Below, one piece after another: positions 46,207-54,768 of a stretch of DNA of 64,000 bases; the stretch's first letter is position 1; each line of letters opens with the position of its first letter. Origin of the DNA: Phycicoccus sp. (GTDB lineage: Bacteria; Actinomycetota; Actinomycetes; Actinomycetales; Dermatophilaceae); contig JAGOME010000003.1 in NCBI GenBank assembly GCA_017993715.1, positions 1 through 64,000 of the forward strand. The letters run 5' to 3'. The notes below the pieces were generated by a model that worked only from the letters and a program-made list of their open reading frames with translations, searched no databases and had not been told where the DNA came from. The position numbers and the translations under genes were made by a program.

Positions 46207-47306
46207 ACGACCGCCTCCTCCTTGACGGGGTGGGCGTAGGTGTCGGGAGCGGCTGTGCTGAACAGATCACTGCTCCAGAAGAGCGTGAGCAGCGGCTGAC
46301 TTCCGGTGTTGGTGAGGCTGTGCGCCCAGCCGGTGGGGATATCCACCGCGCAGGGCTGAGTGCCGGTGACCTCGACGTCGTGCACGTCGTCGGTGAACAT
46401 CCGCCGTAGCGAGATCGTGGCCTGGCCACCAACGACGACGAAACGCTCCACCTTGCGCAGGTGGTAGTGGTTGCCACGGGTGACTCCGGGAACGGTCGTC
46501 GACAGCGACACTTGCGCCTGGCCCCCGTGAACCCGGACGGTCTCCATGAAGTAGCCCCGATGGTCAACGCTCTGGCGCAACGGGATCCGGTCGCGCTCAG
46601 GGAATTGGGCAGCACGGTAGGTATTGAAAAGGTCCTGGCTCAGGGCGGTGGACAGGTCCGGGATCTCCCCGAGTCGATAGCGATCGTGCTGGTCGCGCAG
46701 CAGCGTGTAGACCTCGCGCACAGTGACCGCCTGGGCGTCGGGTCGCAGGTGGGTGTCCGGGCTGATCAGCCCCTCGAGGAGCCAACCGGCCGCCTCCTGG
46801 ACGTGGAGGAGCCGGACCTGTCCGGACCCGACGACGGGGGTGGCGTCGTCGCGTAGGGCCGCCACAAAGGTGGCCACGAAGGAGTTGTAGTTGGGCCGGC
46901 CGCCCTCGCCGAAAAGGTTGGGCAGGAGGACATCGACGAAGTGCCCGCCACGGCCGACCGTAGCGGCCCGGAGCAGCCGAGCGGCCGCGTCCTTGCTGCG
47001 GCCGTAGGCGCCGGGATAGCCGCTTTGGATGGAATTGGCGTGGACCACGCGCAGCGAGCGTGGGCAGCGGGCGATGGCCTCGCCGACGTCGGTGGCCAGG
47101 CCCACGTTGGTCGCCTCGATGTGGGCGTCGTCCCCACGGTTGGCCCCGGCGATGTGAATGACGGCGTCGGCGTCCGCAACGGCGGCGGGGAGGTCGTCCC
47201 ATTCGTCCCGGCCGATCGGGATGACGTCATGGTCGGTGAGCGCCGCCAGTCGCAGGCGCGTGTGCCACCCGAGGAAACCCGTCGGGCCGGTGAGCACGAT
47301 CCTCAT
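46203..47306 (-). CDS. CapF/FnlB/WbjC: bifunctional 3-epimerase/4-reductase
   Basis: 367 residues in two domains. The SDR half begins MRIVLTGPTGFLGWHTRLRL and has PGAYGRSKDAAARLL with the Tyr-x3-Lys pair. The C-terminal cupin (about 255-365) has GNHYHLRKVERFVVVGGQA, whose His residues bind metal. In CapF the cupin performs the epimerisation and the SDR domain the NADPH reduction in UDP-FucNAc synthesis. Both halves look intact. ATGA overlaps on both sides. Confidence 0.9.
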   Translation of the reverse strand: MRIVLTGPTGFLGWHTRLRLAALTDHDVIPIGRDEWDDLPAAVADADAVIHIAGANRGDDAHIEATNVGLATDVGEAIARCPRSLRVVHANSIQSGYPGAYGRSKDAAARLLRAATVGRGGHFVDVLLPNLFGEGGRPNYNSFVATFVAALRDDATPVVGSGQVRLLHVQEAAGWLLEGLISPDTHLRPDAQAVTVREVYTLLRDQHDRYRLGEIPDLSTALSQDLFNTYRAAQFPERDRIPLRQSVDHRGYFMETVRVHGGQAQVSLSTTVPGVTRGNHYHLRKVERFVVVGGQATISLRRMFTDDVHDVEVTGTQPCAVDIPTGWAHSLTNTGSQPLLTLFWSSDLFSTAAPDTYAHPVKEEAVV

Positions 47307-48337
47307 GCGGCCCGTGCCCCCAGCAAGGCCCGGACCTCGGGCAAGGACAGCAGGAGCTCACACGTCTCTTCGACGGTCATCTGAGGCGCCGTGTTCGAGT
47401 CGTAGTCCACGACGTCCTCGTGGGCGCGAATGCCGCCGTCGATGCTCAGGCACGACTCCAGAGACCGGGCGTCCAGTGGGACCCGGAAGTAGTCGCCCTG
47501 CTCAACGGCACGCAGCCGCTCCTCACGCGTCAGGAGGGTCTCGAACATCTTCTCCCCGTGTCGCATGCCGATGCGCTGAATGTCCGGCTCCCCATGGCCG
47601 AGCACCCGGGCCACCGCGCGGGCCAGCGTCTCGACAGTGCAGGCTGCCGCCTTCTTGACGAACAGGTCACCGGGGTGAGCGTTGAGCATCGCGTGTTCGA
47701 CTAGGTCGACGGACTCCTCGAGGGACATCAGATAGCGGGTCATCCCGGGCTCGGTGACGGTGAGCGGCTTGGCGGCCCGCAACTGCTTGACGAACAGCGG
47801 GATCACCGACCCTCGGGAGTACATGACGTTGCCATAGCGGGTGATCGACACCGTCGTGGGAGAGTCGGGATGGTTGCGGCAGAACGCCTGGACGGCCTTC
47901 TCCATGAGCCCCTTGCTCATCCCCATGGCGTTGACGGGGTAGACGGCCTTGTCAGTGCTCAGGCAGACGACCGAGTGCACGCCGTGACGATGGGCCGCCT
48001 CCACGACGTTTTGGCTGCCGACGACATTGGTCTTCAGCGCCTCGTCGGGGAAGAACTCGCAGGACGGAACCTGCTTGAGTGCGGCTGCATGGAAGACATA
48101 GTCCGCCCCGGCGACAGCGTCGCAGACGGTGTCGAAGTCCCGGACGTCGCCGAGGCGGAACCGCAGCCGGGGCTCAGCCATCCGCTGGCGCATCTCGTCC
48201 TGCTTGGCCTCGTCCCGCGAGAGCACGACGACATGCTCGGCCCCCCGAGCGAGGAGGGCGGACACCATCGTGGAGCCGAACGAGCCGGTCCCTCCCGTGA
48301 CGGTGATGGTCTGGTTGGCAAAGGTGCTCGAGATCAT
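47303..48337 (-). CDS. CapE/FnlA/WbjB: UDP-GlcNAc 4,6-dehydratase/5-epimerase
   Basis: 344 residues of the soluble inverting dehydratase type. NAD-binding TITVTGGTGSFGSTMVSALL; FHAAALKQVPSCEFFPDEALKTN; LSTDKAVYPVNAMGMSKGLMEK with the Asp-Lys pair and Met in place of SDR Tyr, as in CapE; and RHGEKMFETLLTREE near the end. It starts the FucNAc route from UDP-GlcNAc. The overlaps show the same nine-gene operon. Confidence 0.93.
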   Translation of the reverse strand: MISSTFANQTITVTGGTGSFGSTMVSALLARGAEHVVVLSRDEAKQDEMRQRMAEPRLRFRLGDVRDFDTVCDAVAGADYVFHAAALKQVPSCEFFPDEALKTNVVGSQNVVEAAHRHGVHSVVCLSTDKAVYPVNAMGMSKGLMEKAVQAFCRNHPDSPTTVSITRYGNVMYSRGSVIPLFVKQLRAAKPLTVTEPGMTRYLMSLEESVDLVEHAMLNAHPGDLFVKKAAACTVETLARAVARVLGHGEPDIQRIGMRHGEKMFETLLTREERLRAVEQGDYFRVPLDARSLESCLSIDGGIRAHEDVVDYDSNTAPQMTVEETCELLLSLPEVRALLGARAA

Positions 48338-49581
48338 GGACGTGCCTCCTGTCGGCGGGCTGAGGCGACGAGAATCTCCTCGATGGCGTCAATCCCCCGT
48401 TCGGTCGAGAAGTGGGTGCGGTAATGGGTCTGGGCGCGTCGACCGAGGGCGGCCGCCCCAGGTCGACCCACGCGGGAGAGCTCAGAGAGCATGGCGGCGA
48501 TGCCAGCACGATCCCCGGATGCGGCGATGTAGCCACAGCGGGCGTCACGCACCTCGCGGGCCACATCCCCGTGCGCGGCTACCAACATGGCCTTGCCTGC
48601 GGCAAGCCCGGCCTGGGTCTTGCTCGGCAGGGTTATCGCGCTCAGTTCGTGATCGGTGAGACTGACGTAGACCGCATCGGCGGTCGCCATCAGGTCAGGC
48701 ATGCGGTCCTGGGGGAGCCGACCCAGGAAGCGGATGCGCGAGCATCCGCGTTGTGCTGCACGCTGTTTCAGCTCCTTCTCGGCGATCCCGCCGCCCGCGA
48801 GGAGGACGGTGAGCCGCCTGTCGTCTAGGTCGGCGGTGGCGTCAATGAGACTGTCCAGTCCCTGGGCGGGGCCCATAGCGCCGGCATAGACGAGGACGAC
48901 GTCGTCGGCCGTCAGGCCGAGATCCCCGCGCAGCGATCGCCCAGGTTGGGCAGCCAGGTCCTCGTTGGCCCAGGTAGGGACATAGTGCAGGCGGTCACGC
49001 GGGACCCCCCGCTCCGACAACACATCGCCGGCGCCGCGCGCGATATGGATCACCGCCTCGGACGAGCTGTAGATCGCCGCGCACCAGCGGTCCAGGCCCT
49101 GGCGGGCCAGCGACCCCAGCTTTCCTTCGCCGCCGAAGCCGGACGCGTAGACCGTGTCCGGCCACAGATCGGCGACGTACGTGACGACAGGGACCTCGCG
49201 CAGACGGCGGGCCGCCCACATGGCCAGGCTCACCGTGATGGGCGAGTAGTTGACCCATAGGGCGTCACATCGCGACAGGATGCGATGCCCTGAGACGGCG
49301 GCGCTGATCGCGAACGATCCGTAGTTGGCGAGTCTGCTTGCGGTCGATGCGCTGTGTGCGGGGTACAGCGCTACTCGGTGGACGGTCAGATCGCCGGCGC
49401 GGTCGCGCTGGTGGCGCTGGATCCGGTAGCCATGGGCCAGCCGTCCGGTGGGGTAGTTGGGAAAGCCCGTCACGACGTCGACCTGGTGGCCGCGGGCGAC
49501 GAGGCCCTCGGCGAGGTCGCCGGAGAGCGCTGCGGGGCCAGGCTCGGGTGGGTACCACTGAGTAAGCAGGCCGAAGTGCAT
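48334..49581 (-). CDS. WbuB-type glycosyltransferase (probable L-FucNAc transferase)
   Basis: 415 residues. MHFGLLTQWYPPEPGPAALSGDLAEGLVARGH and VVTGFPNYPTGRL are the hallmark of the WbuB family, which sits beside fnlABC in E. coli and is thought to transfer L-FucNAc. Hinge YVPTWANEDL and donor-site TLPSKTQAGLAAGKAMLV (the usual Glu replaced by Gln-Ala) follow. First gene of the nine-gene minus-strand operon; the 390-bp region before it is AT-rich and must hold the promoter. Confidence 0.87.
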   Translation of the reverse strand: MHFGLLTQWYPPEPGPAALSGDLAEGLVARGHQVDVVTGFPNYPTGRLAHGYRIQRHQRDRAGDLTVHRVALYPAHSASTASRLANYGSFAISAAVSGHRILSRCDALWVNYSPITVSLAMWAARRLREVPVVTYVADLWPDTVYASGFGGEGKLGSLARQGLDRWCAAIYSSSEAVIHIARGAGDVLSERGVPRDRLHYVPTWANEDLAAQPGRSLRGDLGLTADDVVLVYAGAMGPAQGLDSLIDATADLDDRRLTVLLAGGGIAEKELKQRAAQRGCSRIRFLGRLPQDRMPDLMATADAVYVSLTDHELSAITLPSKTQAGLAAGKAMLVAAHGDVAREVRDARCGYIAASGDRAGIAAMLSELSRVGRPGAAALGRRAQTHYRTHFSTERGIDAIEEILVASARRQEARP

Positions 49582-49971
49582 GGCAGGAGAACATCCTTGC
49601 AGGGGATCTGATCGATGGTTTTGGGGATGATCTTGGCGAAGACAAGAGTGAATCTTGGGGACTCTCTTGTTTCCTTAAAGCAGGATATTGACCTCTTTAA
49701 AGAGGGACAAAGAAAGATGAGGACATGGGGACATGGCCTTTTTGGAGCGCGCCTCGACCGTACCTTATGCGAACGGCTGATGCGCGCTGAGTGGTTCTCT
49801 TGTAACGGGATCCACTGAGGAACAGGTGTGCCGGCGGAGCCTGGCCGAGGCCGGACCGCTTCCATGTGGCCCGCGACAAAGTCGATAAACCGCATTCGAG
49901 TGGCAGGGGCTGCGGCTGCTTGCTACGGTGCAATTTCCCCTGCTTGAAATACAGACCTGAGGACTCCATTT
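49582..49971. other. 390-bp AT-rich divergent regulatory region between the capsule operons
   Basis: Clearly lower GC than its surroundings, mainly 49600-49740. It holds the 14-bp palindrome CCTCTTTAAAGAGG (49692-49705) and a longer imperfect inverted repeat, ACAAGAG with CTCTTGT, around 49641-49670. On the plus strand TACGGT (49924-49929) is a likely -10 box for the kinase gene, with GAGGA eight bases before its ATG. The promoter of the nine-gene operon must lie here but I cannot place it. No gene is recognised. Confidence 0.6.
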
Positions 49972-51417
49972 ATGGATCTAAGAAAGGGCCTCGGCGTTCT
50001 TCGGCAACGCTGGGTCATTGTTCTCGTCACCATCGGAGCCAGCCTGGCGATCGCCGCGATCGTCACCGCCGGCAGCCCCCGCACCTACGAGTCGACCGTC
50101 GAGTTCTTTGTCTCGACCTCGGACAGTTCGAGCAACGCGCAGCTCGCCAGCGGTGGCACGTTCACCCAGCAACGCGTGAAGTCCTACGCGCAGCTGGTCA
50201 AGACTCCGCGCGCGCTCGACCCCGTCGTCGAGGCGACCGGGATCGGCACGACATCAGAGTTGGTCGAGCAGGTTTCTGCCTCGATACCGCCAGACAGTGT
50301 CCTGCTGGATGTCTCCGTGACCGGTCTTGATCCGGCGCAGGTCCAGGCCCAGGCCGAGGGCTTGGCGCGCACTTTCCCGGAGACCATCGTCGACATCGAA
50401 GAGGTCAACGGGGTCAGCCCAGTCAAGGTCACGGTCGTCAAGCACGCCGCGCTCCCCACCGCTGCAGTGAGTCCGCGACCTGTGCTCAATCTGTTGCTCG
50501 GCCTTGCTGTCGGGGTGCTCGCGGCCGTCGGCTTGGCCTTGCTGCGCGATGCGATGGACACCAAGGTGCGGACCAAGGAGGACCTCGATGCGTTGACCGA
50601 GGCCACCGTGCTCGGCGTCGTCGCGTTCGATGCCGAGATTCCCAAGCGACCGGTCATCACGCCCCGGGATCGCGATCCCGGGCGCGCCGAGGCCTTCCGC
50701 TCCTTGCGCACCAACCTGCGGTTCGTCGATGTGGCACATCACCCTCGATCCATTGTCATGACGTCGGCGATCGCGAGTGAGGGAAAGTCGACGACGGTCG
50801 CCAACCTCGGGCTCGTCCTGGCCGAGCTCGGTGCCCGGGTGTGTCTGGTCGAGGCAGACCTGCGGCGCCCGCGACTGCTCGACTACTTCGGCATGACGCG
50901 CGATGTCGGCCTGACCGACGTCCTCATCGGGCGTCACGAGCTCTCAGATGTGGTGCAGCCGTACGGGTCCGTCCCGCTCTTCCTGCTGGGCTCGGGACCG
51001 CTGCCGCCCAACCCCAGCGAGCTGCTCGGATCCGAGCCGATGCGCCAGCTCCTGGACCAGCTCACCGCCACCTTCGACTATGTCCTGTTCGACACGCCAC
51101 CGCTGGTCCCCGTCACCGATGCGGCCGTCCTCGCGGCCCATGCCGACGGTGTCATCCTCGTCGTCGGGAGCGGTGCAGTGACCCGGGACAGCGTCGCCGA
51201 AGCCCTGGATCGCCTCAGCAACGTCAGCGCCCACGTCCTCGGACTCGTGCTGAACCGCCTCCCTCGGGAACGGGGCAAGGGCTATTACCAATACCCGTAT
51301 GACCCTGTGCCGCAACGCATGCAGCGGAGCCGGCGCAGTTCAGACCGCAGCTCCGCAAGCCCGGCTGAACGCGACACCGCATCGTCCCGGATGTCAGCGA
51401 CGGCGGTGGGTGACTAG
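49972..51417 (+). CDS. Wzz/BY-kinase fusion, capsule tyrosine autokinase
   Basis: 481 residues. N-terminal Wzz domain with helices at about 14-33 and 172-192; cytoplasmic BY-kinase from about 235. Walker A AIASEGKST with Lys272, Walker A' CLVEADLRRPRL, Walker B YVLFDTPP. A tyrosine cluster near the end, Tyr438, 439, 441 and 443, is the autophosphorylation tail; about 30 further residues are Ser/Arg-rich. It controls polymer length and export through cycles of phosphorylation. The convergent phosphatase next door is the expected partner. It is divergent from the operon it probably regulates. Confidence 0.93.
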   Translation: MDLRKGLGVLRQRWVIVLVTIGASLAIAAIVTAGSPRTYESTVEFFVSTSDSSSNAQLASGGTFTQQRVKSYAQLVKTPRALDPVVEATGIGTTSELVEQVSASIPPDSVLLDVSVTGLDPAQVQAQAEGLARTFPETIVDIEEVNGVSPVKVTVVKHAALPTAAVSPRPVLNLLLGLAVGVLAAVGLALLRDAMDTKVRTKEDLDALTEATVLGVVAFDAEIPKRPVITPRDRDPGRAEAFRSLRTNLRFVDVAHHPRSIVMTSAIASEGKSTTVANLGLVLAELGARVCLVEADLRRPRLLDYFGMTRDVGLTDVLIGRHELSDVVQPYGSVPLFLLGSGPLPPNPSELLGSEPMRQLLDQLTATFDYVLFDTPPLVPVTDAAVLAAHADGVILVVGSGAVTRDSVAEALDRLSNVSAHVLGLVLNRLPRERGKGYYQYPYDPVPQRMQRSRRSSDRSSASPAERDTASSRMSATAVGD

Positions 51418-51441
51418 GTGCTGACCTGATGGTGGCGTCGT

Positions 51442-52005
51442 TCATCCGCACAAGGCAGCAACGAGGACGGGCAGGGCCTGCTCGATCTGGTCGGCCATCT
51501 GCCGGTAGGCCCCTTCGCCGCGGCCGTACGGGTCCATGATGGTGGCATTGTCGGCGCTGCGGGCTGGGATCTCGGGTCGGTGGCTCCGGGCGAGCTGAGT
51601 GATCTGCTCGCCGCGTTCTCGGCCGGAGGCCGGCCTGATCGACGCGAGGTCGGCATCGGCGAGCAGATCGGCGAGGTCCAATAGGGCCAGTCCCCGCTGC
51701 AGCGCCCTGGGGGAGAGCCGTGCCGCCGCACCGATGTGGTCCCGACCGGCGCCAATGATCACGTCGGCATCCTCGACCAGGCGCGCAGAGAGTTGACGCG
51801 CGACGAAATCCTCGTGAGCGATCCCGGACTCTGCCAACAGGCGAGCCGAGCCGGGCGACATCGGCTGGCCCACAAGCGCGGCGCTGCCGGCGCTACTGAC
51901 GTGCACGTCGAACCCAACCAGCGCAGCCCGGAGTCGTCGTTCGATGTAGGGGGAGCGGCAGACATTGCCCGTACACACGATGAGCACCTGGCAGGTCGAC
52001 CTCAC
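51442..52005 (-). CDS. low-molecular-weight protein-tyrosine phosphatase
   Basis: 187 residues, slightly longer than usual. The P-loop CX5R-S is CTGNVCRSP with nucleophile Cys11, and the general-acid Asp is in MDPYGRGEGAY. It would dephosphorylate the BY-kinase tyrosine tail encoded next to it, as Wzb does for Wzc. GTG at 52005 follows TAGCAT by six bases, so the transcript is leaderless. Convergent with the kinase gene, 24 bases apart. Confidence 0.92.
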   Translation of the reverse strand: MRSTCQVLIVCTGNVCRSPYIERRLRAALVGFDVHVSSAGSAALVGQPMSPGSARLLAESGIAHEDFVARQLSARLVEDADVIIGAGRDHIGAAARLSPRALQRGLALLDLADLLADADLASIRPASGRERGEQITQLARSHRPEIPARSADNATIMDPYGRGEGAYRQMADQIEQALPVLVAALCG

Positions 52006-52011
52006 CGGGCC

Positions 52012-52017
52012 ATGCTA
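52012..52017 (-). promoter_or_regulatory. -10 box TAGCAT of the phosphatase gene
   Basis: TAGCAT on the minus strand, six bases before GTG at 52005: a leaderless start. Confidence 0.55.
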
Positions 52018-52073
52018 TCCACCCGAGGGTGGTCGGTAACGGTCCTCCGGCGTGGCCGTGGGCGGCATTCGGG

Positions 52074-52313
52074 TCAGCGCGGCAAGCTCGACCGGTGCCA
52101 AGCCCCCCGGCCGGGGGTGAGCGGGGCGCGCAGGCCCTGCGCCGGGTCACCCCAGGCGGACTGAGGGGTGGGGGCAGGATCCGCAGGCGAGCCCGCAGCG
52201 AGTAGGACCACGGCAATCGTCGCGACCTGCTCGGCGGTGGTCCCGGCCGGGACGGCGAATGCCGTGGCAGCCGGGGTGGCTGGCTCGGCGCTTGGTGTCG
52301 GGGCCATGGTCAC
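52074..52313 (-). CDS. accE: acyl-CoA carboxylase epsilon subunit
   Basis: 79 residues. Its signature is the C-terminal [20 protein letters not shown] followed by a WHRSSLPR end, and [15 protein letters not shown] in the middle, which match the small epsilon subunits that bind the carboxyltransferase of actinobacterial acyl-CoA carboxylases. The N-terminus is Ala/Pro-rich and disordered. The GTG start overlaps the accD stop as GTGA, so the two are coupled. Confidence 0.85.
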   Translation of the reverse strand: MTMAPTPSAEPATPAATAFAVPAGTTAEQVATIAVVLLAAGSPADPAPTPQSAWGDPAQGLRAPLTPGRGAWHRSSLPR

Positions 52314-53938
52314 AGGGGGATGTTGCCGTGCTTCTTGGGCGGCAGGCTCGCGCGCTTGTCGCGCAGGGCGCGCAGTGCCTTGGTGACGTTCATCCGGGTG
52401 TTGCTCGGGGTGATGACCGTGTCGATATAGCCGCGTTCGGCGGCCACGTAGGGGTTGGCCAGCGCATCCTCGTACTGCTGGATGAATGCCGCCCTCGCCT
52501 CCTCGACCGGGCGGCCGTCGTGCGCAGCGGCCGCCAGCTCCTTGCGGTAGAGGATGTTGACCGCGCCCTGGGCACCCATGACGGCGATCTGAGCCGTCGG
52601 CCAGGCGAGGTTGATATCCGCCCCGAGATGCTTGGAGCCCATGACGTCATAGGCGCCGCCGTAGGCCTTGCGCGTGATCACGGTGACCAAGGGGACCGTG
52701 GCCTCGGAGTAGGCGTAGATCAGTTTGGCGCCACGTCGGATGATGCCGTCCCACTCCTGGTCGGTCCCGGGGAGGAAGCCCGGCACGTCGACAAAGGTCA
52801 GGACGGGGACGTTGAAGGCGTCGCAGGTCCGCACGAACCGGGCGGCCTTCTCGGAGGCGTCGATGTCGAGGGTGCCGGCGAACTGCATGGGGTTGTTGGC
52901 GACGATGCCCACGGCGTGGCCCTCGATCCGGCCGTAGCCGATGATCATGTTGGGCGCAAAGAGGGGCTGGACCTCGAGGAACTCGCCGTCGTCGAGGACC
53001 CTCTCGATGACCTGATGCATGTCGTACGGAACGTTGGGCGAGTCCGGGATGATCGTGTCGAGGAACCGGTCGTCGTCGTTGACCGCGAGGTCGTTCTCGC
53101 CGCCGAAGACCGGCGCGCGCTCGAGGTTGTTGCTCGGGAGATAGGACAGCAGCGCCTTGACGTACTCGATCGCATCGTCCTCGTCGGTGCCCATGTAATG
53201 CGCGACACCGGACTTGGTGTTGTGGGTGCGGGCCCCGCCGAGCTCCTCGAAGCCGACATCCTCGCCGGTGACCGTCTTGATGACGTCCGGCCCCGTGATG
53301 AACATGTGGGAGGTCTGGTCGACCATGACAGTGAAGTCGGTGACCGCGGGGGAGTAGACGGCGCCGCCGGCGCACGGCCCCATGATGAGCGAGATCTGGG
53401 GGATGACGCCGCTGGCGTGGACATTGCGGCGGAAGATCTCGCCGTACAGCCCGAGCGAGACCACCCCCTCCTGGATGCGCGCCCCGCCGGAGTCGTTGAG
53501 GCCGACGACGGGGCACCCGACCTTCATGGCGAAGTCCATGATCTTGACGATCTTCTCGCCGAACACCTCGCCCAGTGAGCCACCGAAGACCGTGAAGTCC
53601 TGGGCGAAGACCGCGACGGTGCGTCCGTCCACGGTCCCGTACCCAGTGACGACGCCGTCGCCGTAGGGGCGGCTCTTGTCCTGGCCGAAGGCGGCCGAGC
53701 GGTGGCGGGCGTACTTGTCCATCTCGATGAACGAGCCCTCGTCCAGGAGGAGCTCGAGTCGCTCGCGCGCGGTCTTCTTGCCTCGGGCGTGCTGCTTCTC
53801 GACGGCGCGCTCGGAGCCGGCGTGCGCGACCTCAGCGACGCGACGCTTGAGATCCTGGAGCTTGCCGGCGGTCGTCGTGGTGTCGATATCGGCGGGGACG
53901 TCAGTGCCGCCCATGACCTGCTGGTCGCTCGTGGACAT
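52310..53938 (-). CDS. accD: acyl-CoA (acetyl/propionyl) carboxylase beta subunit
   Basis: 542 residues. Carboxyltransferase that moves CO2 from biotin to acetyl- or propionyl-Co[15 protein letters not shown] opens the N-domain; [21 protein letters not shown] and [17 protein letters not shown] form one oxyanion site; [25 protein letters not shown] and [16 protein letters not shown] form the other. Which acyl-CoA is preferred cannot be decided by eye. The biotin-carboxylase subunit is not in the window. The ATG is set by a leaderless promoter shared back to back with birA. Confidence 0.95.
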   Translation of the reverse strand: MSTSDQQVMGGTDVPADIDTTTTAGKLQDLKRRVAEVAHAGSERAVEKQHARGKKTARERLELLLDEGSFIEMDKYARHRSAAFGQDKSRPYGDGVVTGYGTVDGRTVAVFAQDFTVFGGSLGEVFGEKIVKIMDFAMKVGCPVVGLNDSGGARIQEGVVSLGLYGEIFRRNVHASGVIPQISLIMGPCAGGAVYSPAVTDFTVMVDQTSHMFITGPDVIKTVTGEDVGFEELGGARTHNTKSGVAHYMGTDEDDAIEYVKALLSYLPSNNLERAPVFGGENDLAVNDDDRFLDTIIPDSPNVPYDMHQVIERVLDDGEFLEVQPLFAPNMIIGYGRIEGHAVGIVANNPMQFAGTLDIDASEKAARFVRTCDAFNVPVLTFVDVPGFLPGTDQEWDGIIRRGAKLIYAYSEATVPLVTVITRKAYGGAYDVMGSKHLGADINLAWPTAQIAVMGAQGAVNILYRKELAAAAHDGRPVEEARAAFIQQYEDALANPYVAAERGYIDTVITPSNTRMNVTKALRALRDKRASLPPKKHGNIPL

Positions 53939-53945
53939 GGCTCCG

Positions 53946-53955
53946 AGCCTAGCCT
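53946..53955. promoter_or_regulatory. two overlapping back-to-back -10 boxes (accD and birA)
   Basis: TAGCCT at 53950-53955 (plus) is six bases before the birA ATG. TAGGCT on the minus strand (53946-53951) is seven bases before the accD ATG. The two hexamers share two base pairs. Only 23 bp separate the start codons, so each promoter's upstream elements lie inside the other gene. Confidence 0.65.
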
Positions 53956-53961
53956 TGGGAC

Positions 53962-54759
53962 ATGGCGTTCCGAGAGGGTGACCCTGCTCTCACTCCCCCC
54001 CGTCCCGCACTGGATCTGGCGGCAGTGCGACCGAAATCACCGTGGGGGACGGTGGAGTATGCCGTTTCGCTGGACTCGACGAATGCCGCCGCGCTGCGCG
54101 ACCCCCGCCCCTGGCGCGTCGTCGTTGCCGAAGAGCAGGTCCAGGGCCGCGGTCGCCTCGGCCGCGACTGGACGACGATCCCGAGCTCTGCGCTCGCGGT
54201 CTCGGTCGTGGTGCCCCTGGCCCGCGAGGGCCTGCTCGGCTGGGTGCCGCTCATGGCCGGGCTGGCGGTCCGGGACGCCGTGGGCACGGCCGCCGGCCTT
54301 GACGTCGCCCTGAAATGGCCCAACGACGTGATCGTGCCGAGCGACGATGACCGCAAGCTGGCCGGCATTCTGTGTCAGTGGGCCCCCGGTGTCGGTGTCG
54401 TCATCGGCGTCGGGATCAACGTTCTGACCCCGCGGTCGGCCTTGCCGGTCGACACGGCAACGTCGGTGGTCGCGGCCGGAGGGCGGGTGACCCGCGAGGC
54501 GCTGCTCACGGCATTCCTGGACGCGCTGGCCCGGCGCCACGGCGAGTTGGGTGACCATCCAGAGAGAACCCGAGGCGCGTACCGCGCGTGCTGTGCCACG
54601 ATCGGACGTCAGGTCCAGGTGCATGAGCCCGCTCGGGAACGCGTTGGCCGGGTGCTTGGCGTCGACGACGAGGGTCGTCTCCTTCTGGCTACTGCGCAGG
54701 GGGCGGTGGCCCTCAGCGCGGGCGATGTCGTCCATGTGCGGCCCGCGAGACCGTCGTGA
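53962..54759 (+). CDS. birA: biotin-[acetyl-CoA carboxylase] ligase
   Basis: 265 residues, group I (no N-terminal DNA-binding domain). It activates biotin with ATP and attaches it to the carboxylase carrier protein. [12 protein letters not shown], the biotinyl-AMP loop [14 protein letters not shown], and [21 protein letters not shown] hold the key residues; the C-terminal SH3-like cap ends [15 protein letters not shown]. It faces the carboxylase beta subunit that depends on the same cofactor. Confidence 0.95.
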   Translation: MAFREGDPALTPPRPALDLAAVRPKSPWGTVEYAVSLDSTNAAALRDPRPWRVVVAEEQVQGRGRLGRDWTTIPSSALAVSVVVPLAREGLLGWVPLMAGLAVRDAVGTAAGLDVALKWPNDVIVPSDDDRKLAGILCQWAPGVGVVIGVGINVLTPRSALPVDTATSVVAAGGRVTREALLTAFLDALARRHGELGDHPERTRGAYRACCATIGRQVQVHEPARERVGRVLGVDDEGRLLLATAQGAVALSAGDVVHVRPARPS

Positions 54760-54768
54760 GGAGGTGCC

